Source of the DNA: Marinococcus luteus_A
Lineage (GTDB): Bacteria; Bacillota; Bacilli; Bacillales; Marinococcaceae
DNA length: 64,000 bases
NCBI RefSeq assembly: GCF_034497705.1
Contig: NZ_JAXRUV010000007.1
Location: forward strand, 1-64,000
Reading direction: 5' to 3'
Shown here: piece by piece, positions 52,083 through 61,299 of the stretch
Layout of the letters: every line of letters starts with the position of its first letter
Position numbering within the stretch: the first letter of the stretch is position 1
Notes under the pieces: generated by a model
What the model saw: only the letters and a program-made list of their open reading frames with translations
Databases searched by the model: none
What the model was told of the DNA's origin: nothing
Made by a program: the position numbers and the translations under genes

Positions 52083-53429
52083 ATGGGGAAATATTTTGGT
52101 ACAGATGGAGTCAGGGGTGTTGCCAATACTGAGCTTACACCGGAGTTTGCATTCCGACTCGGGCGTGCGGGTGGCTATTTGTTAACGAAAGATCATGAAC
52201 ATCCAAAAGTATTAATAGGCAAGGATACAAGGATCAGTGGGGAAATGCTTGAAGGAGCGATGGTTGCCGGGCTTCTTTCCATCGGGGTGGAAGTGATGCG
52301 GCTTGGAACCATTACGACTCCCGGAGTAGCTTATTTAACCAAGGCAGTCAGTGCTCAGGCGGGGATTATGATTTCCGCTTCGCATAACCCGGTTGCAGAC
52401 AACGGTATCAAATTTTTCGGAGCAGACGGATTCAAGCTGAATGACGAACAGGAAGCGGAAATCGAGCGCCATCTTGAAGGAGACGACGAGATGCCTCGTC
52501 CAGTGGGGGGGCAGCTTGGAAGCGTTAATGATTATTTTGAAGGCCGGCAGAAGTACCTCCAGTTCTTAAAAAATACAGTCAGTGAGGACTTCTCGAGCCT
52601 GCATATCGTTCTCGACTGTGCAAACGGGGCAGCCTCTTCTTTAGCTCCGCATTTAATGGCAGACCTTGAGGCTGATATTTCTACCATTGGGAACAACCCG
52701 GACGGAATTAATATTAACGAGGGTGTCGGCTCCACGCATCCGGAAGCTCTGGCTGCTTTCGTTGTTGAAAAAGGGGCTGACCTCGGTCTTGCCTTTGACG
52801 GCGACGCGGACCGGCTGATTGCTGTAGATGAGAACGGCAATATTGTTGATGGCGACCAGATTATGTATATCTGCGGCAAGCATCTGAAGCAGGAGCTGAT
52901 GCTGAATAAAAACACGGTCGTAACGACGATTATGAGCAACATCGGCCTGCATAAAGCCCTTCAGGAGATTGATGTTGAAACGGTGCAGACAAAAGTGGGG
53001 GACCGTCACGTCATGGAAGAAATGCGGGCAAACGGATACAGCCTGGGCGGAGAACAATCCGGGCACCTGATTTTCCTTGATTTAACCACCACAGGAGATG
53101 GAATGCTGAGTGCACTGCAGCTTGTGGATATGGTGAAGAAATCAGGCAAAAAATTATCGGAGCTTGCCGCTGAAATGCCGAGATTTCCACAAAAGCTGGT
53201 TAATGTCCGCGTAACGGATAAATACAAGGTGGAAAATAATCCAAAGGTTAAGGAAGTGATAGACCGGATTGAAGCGGAAACTGGGGACAAAGGAAGAATT
53301 CTTGTGCGTCCTTCCGGCACCGAGCCGCTCGTTCGGGTGATGGCGGAGGCTGAAACAGAAGAGCTGTGCAACAATTACGTAAAAGAAATTGCTGACGTAG
53401 TCCAGACAGAAATGGGTTTGGATAAATAA
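52083..53429 (+). CDS. glmM: phosphoglucosamine mutase GlmM
   Basis: 448 residues. Interconverts glucosamine-6-phosphate and glucosamine-1-phosphate for UDP-GlcNAc. The phosphoserine loop is ISASHNPVADNGIKFFG, metal is held by FDGDADR, and GEQSGH and RPSGTEPLVRVM bind sugar and phosphate. AAAGGAGAG precedes the ATG. In B. subtilis GlmM also binds and inhibits CdaA, fitting the operon. Confidence 0.97.
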   Translation: MGKYFGTDGVRGVANTELTPEFAFRLGRAGGYLLTKDHEHPKVLIGKDTRISGEMLEGAMVAGLLSIGVEVMRLGTITTPGVAYLTKAVSAQAGIMISASHNPVADNGIKFFGADGFKLNDEQEAEIERHLEGDDEMPRPVGGQLGSVNDYFEGRQKYLQFLKNTVSEDFSSLHIVLDCANGAASSLAPHLMADLEADISTIGNNPDGININEGVGSTHPEALAAFVVEKGADLGLAFDGDADRLIAVDENGNIVDGDQIMYICGKHLKQELMLNKNTVVTTIMSNIGLHKALQEIDVETVQTKVGDRHVMEEMRANGYSLGGEQSGHLIFLDLTTTGDGMLSALQLVDMVKKSGKKLSELAAEMPRFPQKLVNVRVTDKYKVENNPKVKEVIDRIEAETGDKGRILVRPSGTEPLVRVMAEAETEELCNNYVKEIADVVQTEMGLDK

Positions 53430-53437
53430 TTATAATG

Positions 53438-53464
53438 CACCGGGGCCAGCCCCGGTGTTTTTTA
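53438..53464 (+). terminator. cdaA-cdaR-glmM terminator
   Basis: CACCGGGGC / GCCCCGGTG followed by TTTTTTA. Confidence 0.9.
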
Positions 53465-53598
53465 CGTTTAAAATAAATTAATTCCGGCAACGTAAATATG
53501 GGGGCGTAACTTTTTTATGCAGATTGCGACTAATAGTAAGTGTTTCTTAAAAATAGGAAATATACATATTTGCATGAAAAAATTTCACAATTTCACAA

Positions 53599-53627
53599 TT
53601 GATTACAGCAAGCAGATAGCGTATTAT
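53599..53627 (+). promoter_or_regulatory. SigA-type promoter of glmS
   Basis: TTGATT and TATTAT with 17 bases between them, about 50 bases before the ribozyme cleavage site. The 53465-53598 stretch before it shows nothing else. Confidence 0.6.
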
Positions 53628-53664
53628 TATGTGTAAATCTAGTGAAGAAAGGAGCAGGAGTAAA

Positions 53665-53868
53665 GTTTCATTATTGAAAGCGCTTGGACTGTTTTGGAAC
53701 GAATAACAAAGCAGTTGACGAGGTGGAGGTTTATCGAGTAATCGGCGGATGCCTCCCGGCTGCATGTCTCAGCTGAAAGTGCTGGCTCAAATCATGAAGG
53801 CGACTTCGTGGCTAAAGGCCAGGACGCAGGCATAAAACTGGTGAATAGAATTGTGAATGAGCACCCAT
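53665..53868 (+). ncRNA. glmS ribozyme-riboswitch
   Basis: Self-cleaving leader that uses glucosamine-6-phosphate as cofactor and lowers glmS expression. Recognisable core pieces are AAAGCGC at the cleavage site (cut expected between A53679 and G53680), GCAGTTGACGAGGTGGAGGT, TTTATCGA with ATCGGCGGATGCCTCCCGG, and CTAAAGGCCA. The 3' limit is approximate. Confidence 0.93.
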
Positions 53869-53969
53869 GAAGATAACATCAATAAAAAATTAAACGAGAC
53901 GAGTGGGGCATCAGTAAATGTCCCGCGACATATGCTTATGCCCCGCCGATTATAGGAGGGTATCCACGT

Positions 53970-55772
53970 ATGTGTGGAATTGTAGGATATATTGGAAACG
54001 AGCAGGCGTCGGACATTTTGTTAAAGGGGCTTCATAAACTCGAATACCGGGGATATGATTCTGCGGGTATAGCGGTAGTAGACAACGACGGCGTTAGTGT
54101 ATACAAGGAAAAAGGGCGCATTGCCACTCTTGAAGAAACGGTAAACGGCCAGGCTTCCGGAACGATAGGCATCGGCCATACGCGCTGGGCGACACACGGA
54201 GCACCGAGCCGGGACAATGCGCACCCGCATCAAAGCATCAGCGGCCGCTTTACGCTTGTACACAACGGTGTCATTGAGAACTATCAGCAGCTTCAGCAGC
54301 ATTACCTTGACAGAGTGTCTCTTCGCAGCCAGACTGATACGGAAATTATCGTGCAGCTTGTAGAGAAGTTCAGCCAGGAAGGGCTTAAAACAGAAGCTGC
54401 CTTCCGGCGTACTCTGGCTCTTCTAAAAGGATCCTACGCTTTGGCATTAATCGACAACGATGATGAAGAAACCATCTATGTCGGAAAAAATAAGAGCCCA
54501 CTCCTCGTTGGTTTAGGAGAAGGGAAAAACGTTATTGCTTCGGATGCGATGGCAATGCTTCACACGACGAAGCAGTTTATTGAAATTATGGATGAAGAAG
54601 TTGTTATCGTAACGCGTGATTCTGTGCAGGTAAAAGACCTGGAAGGAACCATTCAGACTCGTGAGCCCTTTGTGACAGACATTGATGAGTCTGACACAGA
54701 AAAAGGCACTTATGAGCACTTTATGCTTAAGGAAATTGATGAGCAGCCGTTTGTTATTCGCAACATCATCCAGAAATACCAGGATGAAGATGGAGACATT
54801 AAGCTCGACGAAGACATTCGTGCGGCGATCAATCATTCTGACCGTATTTATATTCTTGCAGCAGGTACAAGCTATCATGCCGGGCTTGTAGGTAAGGAAA
54901 TGATCGAGAAAATTGGGCAGAAGCCGGTGGAAGTACACATTGCGAGTGAGTTTTTGTATAACCAGCCGCTTCTTTCTGAAAAGCCGTTGTTTATCTTTAT
55001 TTCCCAAAGCGGGGAAACCGCAGATAGCCGTGGTGTGCTCGTAAATGTGAAAAAACAGGGGCACCCGTCAATCACAATTACGAACGTTCCTGGATCGACG
55101 CTCTCCCGGGAGGCGGATTTTACACTTCATACGTACGCAGGGCCTGAAATTGCAGTTGCTTCGACGAAAGCATACACTGCGCAGATGGCTGTAATGTCGA
55201 TTCTTGCTATGGACATTGCCCGTGCCCGTGGCCTTGAATCTGATTTTAACGCTATTCAACAGCTGGGGCTCGCGGCCAACGCCATGGAGACGCTTTGTGA
55301 CCAAAAAGATGTTATGGAAGGCATTGCGAAAGAATATTTGAGTGAAACGCGCAACTGCTTCTTCATCGGTCGCGCGCTTGACTATCACGTGGTGCTTGAA
55401 GGTGCATTAAAGCTGAAAGAAATTTCATACATTCAGGCTGAAGGATTTGCCGGCGGCGAGCTGAAGCACGGCACAATTGCTTTGATTGAAGAAGGCACGC
55501 CGGTCATTGCCGTAACGACGCAGAACCACGTGAACCTGAATACGCGTGGCAACCTGCAGGAAGTGGTGGCCCGCGGAGCGAAGCCGTGCGTAATTGCTTC
55601 AGAAACAAACCAGCAGGAAGGCGATAATATCGTGCTTCCGGATATGCATGAAGTAATGACTCCGATCGTTTCGGTCATTCCACTGCAGCTTATCTCTTAC
55701 TACGCAGCGATGCACCGCGGCTGCGATGTAGATAAGCCGCGCAACCTGGCGAAAAGCGTAACTGTGGAATAG
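53970..55772 (+). CDS. glmS: glutamine--fructose-6-phosphate aminotransferase GlmS
   Basis: 600 residues. Makes glucosamine-6-phosphate from fructose-6-phosphate and glutamine. The N-terminal glutaminase has Cys2 (MCGIVGYIG); two SIS domains follow (AAGTSYHAGLVGKEMIE, ISQSGETADSRG), and it ends RNLAKSVTVE. ATAGGAGGG precedes the ATG. Controlled by the ribozyme upstream. Confidence 0.98.
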   Translation: MCGIVGYIGNEQASDILLKGLHKLEYRGYDSAGIAVVDNDGVSVYKEKGRIATLEETVNGQASGTIGIGHTRWATHGAPSRDNAHPHQSISGRFTLVHNGVIENYQQLQQHYLDRVSLRSQTDTEIIVQLVEKFSQEGLKTEAAFRRTLALLKGSYALALIDNDDEETIYVGKNKSPLLVGLGEGKNVIASDAMAMLHTTKQFIEIMDEEVVIVTRDSVQVKDLEGTIQTREPFVTDIDESDTEKGTYEHFMLKEIDEQPFVIRNIIQKYQDEDGDIKLDEDIRAAINHSDRIYILAAGTSYHAGLVGKEMIEKIGQKPVEVHIASEFLYNQPLLSEKPLFIFISQSGETADSRGVLVNVKKQGHPSITITNVPGSTLSREADFTLHTYAGPEIAVASTKAYTAQMAVMSILAMDIARARGLESDFNAIQQLGLAANAMETLCDQKDVMEGIAKEYLSETRNCFFIGRALDYHVVLEGALKLKEISYIQAEGFAGGELKHGTIALIEEGTPVIAVTTQNHVNLNTRGNLQEVVARGAKPCVIASETNQQEGDNIVLPDMHEVMTPIVSVIPLQLISYYAAMHRGCDVDKPRNLAKSVTVE

Positions 55773-56098
55773 TTAAAAGTCTGGCAGGATAGCAAATATA
55801 CACTAAGCGCCCATTGGACGACATCCAATGGGCCTTTTTTAAAGGAAATGCTGAATAAAACAGAAAAAATAAACGGTAATGTGAGTCTGAATCAACTTAG
55901 GCTGAAATAACTATAATTTATAGGAAATTTTAACGGTGTTAGATATAATAAGAGAGATATATTGTACTTAACTGCTGTTATAGAGCTCCTTTTTTCGGAA
56001 AAATAAAAGCTGAGCACATATTTGGCCGACGGGCTGAAAAATTTTACTGGTATCAATAGTAAGTCTTTATTAAGTACATCAAAGTGAGGGTGAAGCGG
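55773..56098. other. intergenic region behind glmS
   Basis: Holds the glmS terminator, then AT-rich DNA with a TATAAT at about 55943 that may serve the exchanger gene. No gene or conserved RNA seen. Confidence 0.4.
55809..55840 (+). terminator. glmS terminator
   Basis: GCCCATTGGA / TCCAATGGGC followed by a T-run. Confidence 0.9.
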
Positions 56099-57052
56099 TT
56101 GTCGTATCTGTTACTATTCATTGGTTTTGCGCTTTTGATTAAAGGAGCGGACTTTTTTGTGGACGGTGCCTCAAAAATTGCCGGTAATTTAAAAGTGTCC
56201 CCGCTTTTAATCGGACTGACGATTGTTGCCTTTGGCACTAGTTCTCCGGAAGCGACAGTGAGTGTCCTTGCTGCTTTGGAGGGAAACGCCGGCGTCGCCC
56301 TTGGTAACGTAATTGGAAGCAATATCTTCAACATTACGCTGGTGATTGGCGTTACAGCTTTAATTGCACCGCTTGCTGTTGAAAATGAAACAGTAAGAAA
56401 AGAAATTCCTTTCACACTGCTTGCGGGGATCGCGCTTCTTATTCTAATGAGCGACACTGCCCTTCAGGCACTTAGTGAAAATGTCATTACACGCAGTGAT
56501 GGCTTTGTCTTCCTACTGTTTTTCACCGTGTTTTTATATTATATATTTGAAGTGGCCAGAAGAAATCGGGCTACTCAGACAAATGAGCAGAGTGCCCCGA
56601 CCGCTCCTTGGACAAAAAATATACTGCTGACGGTCGGCGGACTTGCAGCCATCATTTTTGGCGGGGATCTGGTGGTCGACAGCGCGACTGAAATTGCGCT
56701 GGCCTTCGGTATGAGCGAAACACTGGTCGGTCTGACGATCGTTGCCATTGGGACTTCTTTGCCGGAGTTGATTACATCGATTACAGCGGCGATTAAAAAA
56801 GAAACAGACATAGCGATCGGCAATATTGTCGGAAGCAACATTTTCAACATTTTCTTTGTTCTCGGCGCTGCCTCTGTGATCTCTCCGCTCGCTGTAGAAA
56901 GCAAAATTTTTATGGATATTTCGCTTATGATCATTCTGACAGTGGTGCTGCTCGTTTTTTCGAGAACCAATTTTAGAATCGGTCGCCGGGAGGGGGCTGT
57001 TCTTGCAGCTGCGTATATTATTTACCTAATTTATATTATTCTCCGAAACTAA
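56099..57052 (+). CDS. CaCA-family Na+/Ca2+ exchanger-like protein
   Basis: 317 residues, about ten helices in two inverted halves. The alpha repeats are GLTIVAFGTSSPEATVSV with GNVIGSNIFNITLVIG and GLTIVAIGTSLPELITSI with GNIVGSNIFNIFFVLG; acidic residues there coordinate Ca2+/Na+. Start TTG 56099 is chosen: GAGGGTG lies 8 bases upstream, whereas GTG 56084 has none, and MSYLLLFIGFALLIKGADFF matches family starts. Likely exports Ca2+ using Na+ or H+. Confidence 0.9.
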   Translation: MSYLLLFIGFALLIKGADFFVDGASKIAGNLKVSPLLIGLTIVAFGTSSPEATVSVLAALEGNAGVALGNVIGSNIFNITLVIGVTALIAPLAVENETVRKEIPFTLLAGIALLILMSDTALQALSENVITRSDGFVFLLFFTVFLYYIFEVARRNRATQTNEQSAPTAPWTKNILLTVGGLAAIIFGGDLVVDSATEIALAFGMSETLVGLTIVAIGTSLPELITSITAAIKKETDIAIGNIVGSNIFNIFFVLGAASVISPLAVESKIFMDISLMIILTVVLLVFSRTNFRIGRREGAVLAAAYIIYLIYIILRN

Positions 57053-57064
57053 ATATAATTGTTG

Positions 57065-57093
57065 AACTGCCCAGAAGTTCGGGGCAGTTTTTT
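57065..57093 (+). terminator. exchanger gene terminator
   Basis: AACTGCCC / GGGCAGTT followed by TTTT. Confidence 0.85.
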
Positions 57094-57125
57094 GATGTCA
57101 TTTTCAGGTGCATCCGGTTACAAAT

Positions 57126-57151
57126 GTTTACTATTTCGGGTTAACAGGTAA
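57126..57151 (+). promoter_or_regulatory. possible SigB promoter
   Basis: GTTTAC and AGGTAA with a 14-base spacer resemble GTTTAA-N14-GGGTAT imperfectly. The downstream ydaD/ydaE relatives are SigB genes in B. subtilis. Confidence 0.3.
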
Positions 57152-57196
57152 CTAAAAGAAGTATTACCTTAACAATGAAAAGGAGCAATGGTATAG

Positions 57197-58066
57197 ATGG
57201 ACAACAATAAACAGCAGCTGGGTGGACAGCCGAAGCAGAGCCAGCCGGAACAGCCGGGCATTGAATCAGAGATGACCCCGTTGCCAATTCAGCCGCTCGA
57301 TTACAAAGGAAGCGGAAAGCTTACAGACCGGGTAGCGTTGATTACCGGTGGTGACAGCGGTATCGGCCGCGCAGTGGCGATTGCCTATGCAAAGGAAGGC
57401 GCCCATGTAGTCATTAACTATCTGGAGGAAGAGCAAAATGACGCCGATGAGACGAAAAAACTGATAGAAAACGAAGGCGTACAGGCTTTGCTTTTGCCCG
57501 GTGATGTTTCGGAGGAAGATACGTGCAAATCGTTGATTGAAAAGACAGTGGATGAATTCGGGAAACTCGATATTTTAGTAAATAACTCTGCGATCCAATT
57601 TCCAACGAGCGACCTGCAGGATATTTCACTGGAACAATGGGACAAAACGTTTAAAACGAATTTATATTCCGTCTTTCATATGACCAAATTTGCGATTCCG
57701 CATTTAAAAGAAGGAAGTTCTATTATCAATACTACCTCCATTAATCCGTACACTGGCAACCCGAATCTGATTGATTACACCTCCACCAAAGGAGCTATTA
57801 ACGGATTTACCCGCAGTATGGCAGCCAACCTTGTCGGAAAAGGTATCCGGGTAAATATGGTAGCGCCGGGACCAATCTGGACGCCTCTGATCCCATCTAC
57901 GTTCGAAGAAGATTCGGTTGCGGAATTCGGAACCTCAGCTCCGATGGGACGTCCTGGACAGCCTTCGGAACTAATGGGTCCTTACGTTCTGCTTGCTTCG
58001 GACGAAGGCTCCTATATGACCGGTCAGTGTATTCATGTGAACGGCGGAATGTATACATCATCTTAA
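57197..58066 (+). CDS. short-chain dehydrogenase, general-stress type (YdaD-like)
   Basis: 289 residues. Gln/Pro-rich N-terminal tail, then a classic SDR: LITGGDSGIGRAVAIAYAKE (NAD(P) loop), LVNNSAIQ, and active-site YTSTKGA with preceding Ser. B. subtilis GSP39/YdaD has the same extended N-terminus (PLPIQPLDYKGSGKL). Substrate unknown. Twenty bases before a ydaE-like gene, the same pair as in the SigB regulon of B. subtilis. Confidence 0.87.
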   Translation: MDNNKQQLGGQPKQSQPEQPGIESEMTPLPIQPLDYKGSGKLTDRVALITGGDSGIGRAVAIAYAKEGAHVVINYLEEEQNDADETKKLIENEGVQALLLPGDVSEEDTCKSLIEKTVDEFGKLDILVNNSAIQFPTSDLQDISLEQWDKTFKTNLYSVFHMTKFAIPHLKEGSSIINTTSINPYTGNPNLIDYTSTKGAINGFTRSMAANLVGKGIRVNMVAPGPIWTPLIPSTFEEDSVAEFGTSAPMGRPGQPSELMGPYVLLASDEGSYMTGQCIHVNGGMYTSS

Positions 58067-58085
58067 GAGAGTCTGGAGGAACTGT

Positions 58086-58613
58086 ATGAAGCTTAGTGAG
58101 TTAACAGAAATTGAAGTTCAGAGAAAAGTAAACGAGTACTTCCGATTGGCAGATATTAAACTGAAGGATGAAGAAATACGGGAGATTCAGATTAATGATT
58201 TCGGTCTTGGTCGTTTGGATGAATTGGGGCTGCAGTTGTTTGTATATATTAATACGGACCGGTACTGTGCTAAAGAATGGGTGCTCTTTCCGCGCCAGAC
58301 ATGCCCGGAGCATCTCCATCCACCAGTAGAGTCAGGAGATCCGGGAAAGCAGGAAACATTTCGCTGCAAATTTGGCACCGTTTATTTATATATAGAAGGG
58401 GAAGCGACTTCAAACCCGAAGGTGCATCCCCCGGAACAGGATAGAAATCAGTTTACAGCAGTCCGCGAAGTAATACTAACAGCAGGGGATCAATACACGA
58501 TCCCACCGAATACAAAGCATTGGTTCCAGGCAGGAGAAGAAGGAGCCGTGACTGCAGAGTATTCCTCGACGAGTACTGACGACCATGATATTTTCACGCA
58601 TAAAGATATTTAA
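58086..58613 (+). CDS. D-lyxose isomerase family protein (YdaE-like)
   Basis: 175 residues, a cupin-fold metal enzyme. WVLFPRQTCPEHLHPPV (metal His pair), GKQETFRCKFGTVYLYIEG (metal Glu) and TIPPNTKHWFQAG (metal His) match YdaE, shown to isomerise D-lyxose and D-xylulose. GTCTGGAGGAACTGT precedes the ATG. Cotranscribed with the SDR gene. Confidence 0.87.
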   Translation: MKLSELTEIEVQRKVNEYFRLADIKLKDEEIREIQINDFGLGRLDELGLQLFVYINTDRYCAKEWVLFPRQTCPEHLHPPVESGDPGKQETFRCKFGTVYLYIEGEATSNPKVHPPEQDRNQFTAVREVILTAGDQYTIPPNTKHWFQAGEEGAVTAEYSSTSTDDHDIFTHKDI

Positions 58614-58631
58614 ACGGATGCCTCATTCGCC

Positions 58632-58660
58632 CCTTCAGCCGTAATGGCTGGAGGTTTTTA
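58632..58660 (+). terminator. terminator of the ydaDE-like pair
   Basis: CCTTCAGCC / GGCTGGAGG followed by TTTTTAATT. Confidence 0.88.
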
Positions 58661-58688
58661 ATTATCCATAAAAATCCATTTCTTCCTA

Positions 58689-58715
58689 TAAACTATGCGG
58701 CGGTTATTACGATAG
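58689..58715 (+). promoter_or_regulatory. SigD-type promoter of the chemoreceptor gene
   Basis: TAAA, exactly 15 bases, then TACGATAG, which keeps the CGATA core of GCCGATAT. Sited 34 bases before the start of a chemotaxis gene. Confidence 0.6.
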
Positions 58716-58748
58716 TAATAGTAAGACATTAGTTTAAGGAGGAAAACG

Positions 58749-60449
58749 GTGAAAAGGTTAATACAAAAGCTTAAGCTTGGCACAAAATTGAATATACTTA
58801 TGGCTGCAGTGCTGATTGGTTTTTCTATTGTGGTTGGTTTTATTACATTTGACCAGATAAAAAAGGGGGTGGAAGAAACGGCAGTGGAAAAAGCGGTTTC
58901 CGATTTAAATTTAGGCTATGAATACATAAACAGTGAATATCCCGGTGAGTGGCGTATTGAGGATGGGAACTTAATAAAAGGGGAAACGACCATTAGTGGA
59001 AACACCGACATTGTTGATTTTGTCGGGGAAATGACCGGTGGGACTGTAACAATTTTCATGAATGACACACGTGTAACGACAAACGTGATGCTTGACGGAG
59101 AGCGTGCTGTCGGAACGCAGGCTTCAGATGAAGTGGTGGAAACGGTGCTGCAGGATGAAGCAATGTATACAGGAGAAGCAGACGTAGTGGGCACGAGCTA
59201 TCAAACAGCATATGAGCCCATTTACAATGAAGTGGGAGAGCCTATCGGGATGTGGTATGTAGGTGCTTCGCAGGAAATACTTGATGAAATTACCGGCAAT
59301 GCCCTCATTACCTTTTTAATTGCTTTAGTTATCACCGGCATCGCAGCGATGGGGAGCGTATTTTTATTTTCACGCAGGGTATCCAAAAGACTTGGACACG
59401 TGACCGGCGCCTTGACAGCAGCGGGGCAGGGAGATTTCACCACGGAGCTTTCAGACCCTTCAGATGATGAAATAGGCCGGCTAACAGCGGGATACAATCA
59501 AATGCGGGAAAATTTGAACGCGCTTGTAAAGCAGATTTTAGAAACTTCTGAGCAGGTAGCGGCTTCCTCTGAACAGTTTAGTGCGAGTGCGGAGGAAACA
59601 AGCTCGGCTGCTGACGAAGTGTCCCGTGCGGTCCAGGAAGTGTCCAGTGGGGCAGAAAACCAGGCCCAGAGCATGGGAGAAACAAAATCATTAGTCGCCG
59701 AAATTTCTGGCGGCATGGATCGTATATCAGGAAATATTCATGCAATTAATGAAACATCGTCGATAAACGTCAAAACGGCGGAGAACGGCTCGCGGGTTAT
59801 ACAGCATACGCTCGGGCAGATGTCGTTGATTCAGGACAAAACAAACTATACTGCGAAGTTTATTCATCAATTGGAAAATAAGTCCGGCCAGATAAATGAT
59901 ATTATTTCGCTGATCACCAATATCGCCAATCAGACTAACCTGCTTGCGTTAAACGCAGCTATTGAAGCTGCACGCGCCGGAGAAAGCGGCCAGGGATTTG
60001 CAGTAGTGGCTGAGGAAGTGCGCAAGCTTGCGGAGCAGTCCGGCAGTTCCGCAAGTCAAATTGGCTCGCTTATTAAAGACATCCAGGCAGACATCCAGGA
60101 GTCGGTCACATCGATGGAGGATGGGAAAGAAGCCGTAGAAGGAGGAATCCGTCAGGTCAAAGAGGCGGAGAGTGCCTTCCAGTCGATTTCGGTGTCGACT
60201 AAAGACATCGCGGTTCAGCTCGAGGAATCCTCAGCAGCTGTAGAGCAGATGACAGCGCAGACAGAAGCATTGATGCATTCTGTCCAGGCTGTCGCTGATA
60301 TCGCCGATCAGTCCATGGAGCATACGCAAAATGTTGCTGCCTCCTCTGAAGAGCAGAACGCTTCCATGCAGGAGATATCCTCTGCATCAAGCACCCTTGC
60401 ACACATGGCAGAAGAGCTTGGGCAGTCCGTACGCTCATTCAAGGTTTAA
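58749..60449 (+). CDS. methyl-accepting chemotaxis protein
   Basis: 566 residues: membrane helix (about 13-34), an extracellular Cache-type sensor (about 35-185), a second helix (about 190-212), HAMP domain, and a signalling domain with the hairpin tip ITNIANQTNLLALNAAIEAARAGESGQGFAVVAEEVRKLAE. It signals through CheW/CheA to the flagellar motor. Ligand unknown. GTG start with GGAGG at 6 bases. Confidence 0.94.
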   Translation: MKRLIQKLKLGTKLNILMAAVLIGFSIVVGFITFDQIKKGVEETAVEKAVSDLNLGYEYINSEYPGEWRIEDGNLIKGETTISGNTDIVDFVGEMTGGTVTIFMNDTRVTTNVMLDGERAVGTQASDEVVETVLQDEAMYTGEADVVGTSYQTAYEPIYNEVGEPIGMWYVGASQEILDEITGNALITFLIALVITGIAAMGSVFLFSRRVSKRLGHVTGALTAAGQGDFTTELSDPSDDEIGRLTAGYNQMRENLNALVKQILETSEQVAASSEQFSASAEETSSAADEVSRAVQEVSSGAENQAQSMGETKSLVAEISGGMDRISGNIHAINETSSINVKTAENGSRVIQHTLGQMSLIQDKTNYTAKFIHQLENKSGQINDIISLITNIANQTNLLALNAAIEAARAGESGQGFAVVAEEVRKLAEQSGSSASQIGSLIKDIQADIQESVTSMEDGKEAVEGGIRQVKEAESAFQSISVSTKDIAVQLEESSAAVEQMTAQTEALMHSVQAVADIADQSMEHTQNVAASSEEQNASMQEISSASSTLAHMAEELGQSVRSFKV

Positions 60450-60568
60450 GATCAGCAGCAGAAGTACCGGCAGCCCAGAGCTCCGGTGCTTCTACGCATT
60501 CTCATAAGCCTTTTCAGGAGGGGGGAGTATTTATCTTTCAGCCAACCACAGACCTGCGCCTTTTATAC

Positions 60569-60700
60569 GGAGCGATTGCGACCACTATTTCCCATGACTC
60601 TCATAATACTATTGCCGCCGGCACGTCAGATAAAGACATTTTGGCGGCTGTCAGACATATGATACAGTCAAATAATGGAGTGACTGTAGCGCAGGAGTAG
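60569..60700 (+). pseudogene. relic of adenine deaminase (adeC) gene, 3'-internal part
   Basis: In one frame the DNA reads GAIATTISHDSHNTIAAGTS, then DKDILAAVRHMIQSNNGVTVAQ and a TAG. HDSHN and its surroundings are a signature of adenine deaminase, which makes hypoxanthine from adenine. The upstream residues no longer match, the expected C-terminal part is missing, and the frame has no proper start. So only about 43 codons of a former gene remain. Confidence 0.65.
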
Positions 60701-60785
60701 AAGGGATTGTTTGATTTCCGCTCGTTTTCGCACGTGAAGGTGGAGGCGGAGAATTCATAAAACTGAAACGAAGGAGGATGCATTC

Positions 60786-61256
60786 ATGCACATACGCAGG
60801 GTCCAGACTAAAGATTACTATATGGTTAAACAGGTTATTAACGAATGGTGGGACGGAAGAGATATGGCCGGTAAGCTGCCGAAGTTTCTGTTTGACCATT
60901 TTCAGGAAACAAGCTTTATTGCAGAAATGAATGACCGGATGACAGGTTTTCTTGTCGGATTTTTATCTCAGACAAGAGAAAAAGAGGCATATATACATTT
61001 CGCCGGTGTTCATCCGCATAACCGGGGAGAAGGTATCGCGGAAGGCCTGTACGAAGCTTTTTTTGAATGCGCACTTGATGAAGACCGCCGCCTCGTCCGG
61101 GCGGTGACGTCTCCTGACAATGAAGCCTCAGTGGCTTTTCATAAGGCAATGGGATTTAACCTGGTGACGGGTGATAAAACGGAGAACGGGCTTCCGGTAC
61201 ATACTGACTACGACGGAGAAGAGCAGGATCGTATTCTTTTTGAAAAACAGCTGTAA
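60786..61256 (+). CDS. GNAT acetyltransferase
   Basis: 156 residues. HFAGVHPHNRGEGIAEGLYE forms the acetyl-CoA loop, and SPDNEASVAFHKAMGFNL the usual last strand-helix. Substrate unknown. AAGGAGG lies upstream of the ATG. Confidence 0.85.
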   Translation: MHIRRVQTKDYYMVKQVINEWWDGRDMAGKLPKFLFDHFQETSFIAEMNDRMTGFLVGFLSQTREKEAYIHFAGVHPHNRGEGIAEGLYEAFFECALDEDRRLVRAVTSPDNEASVAFHKAMGFNLVTGDKTENGLPVHTDYDGEEQDRILFEKQL

Positions 61257-61258
61257 AA

Positions 61259-61291
61259 CAGCCGGCGTCTCTTTTTACGGAGAGCCGGCTT
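61259..61291 (+). terminator. convergent terminator
   Basis: AGCCGGC-TCTC / GAGA-GCCGGCT between the acetyltransferase and rocB-like genes. Confidence 0.75.
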
Positions 61292-61299
61292 TCGCTATT

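Noticed and set aside
53547..53765. Minus-strand frame in the glmS leader
   Set aside because: It lies over the ribozyme and promoter and has no coding features.
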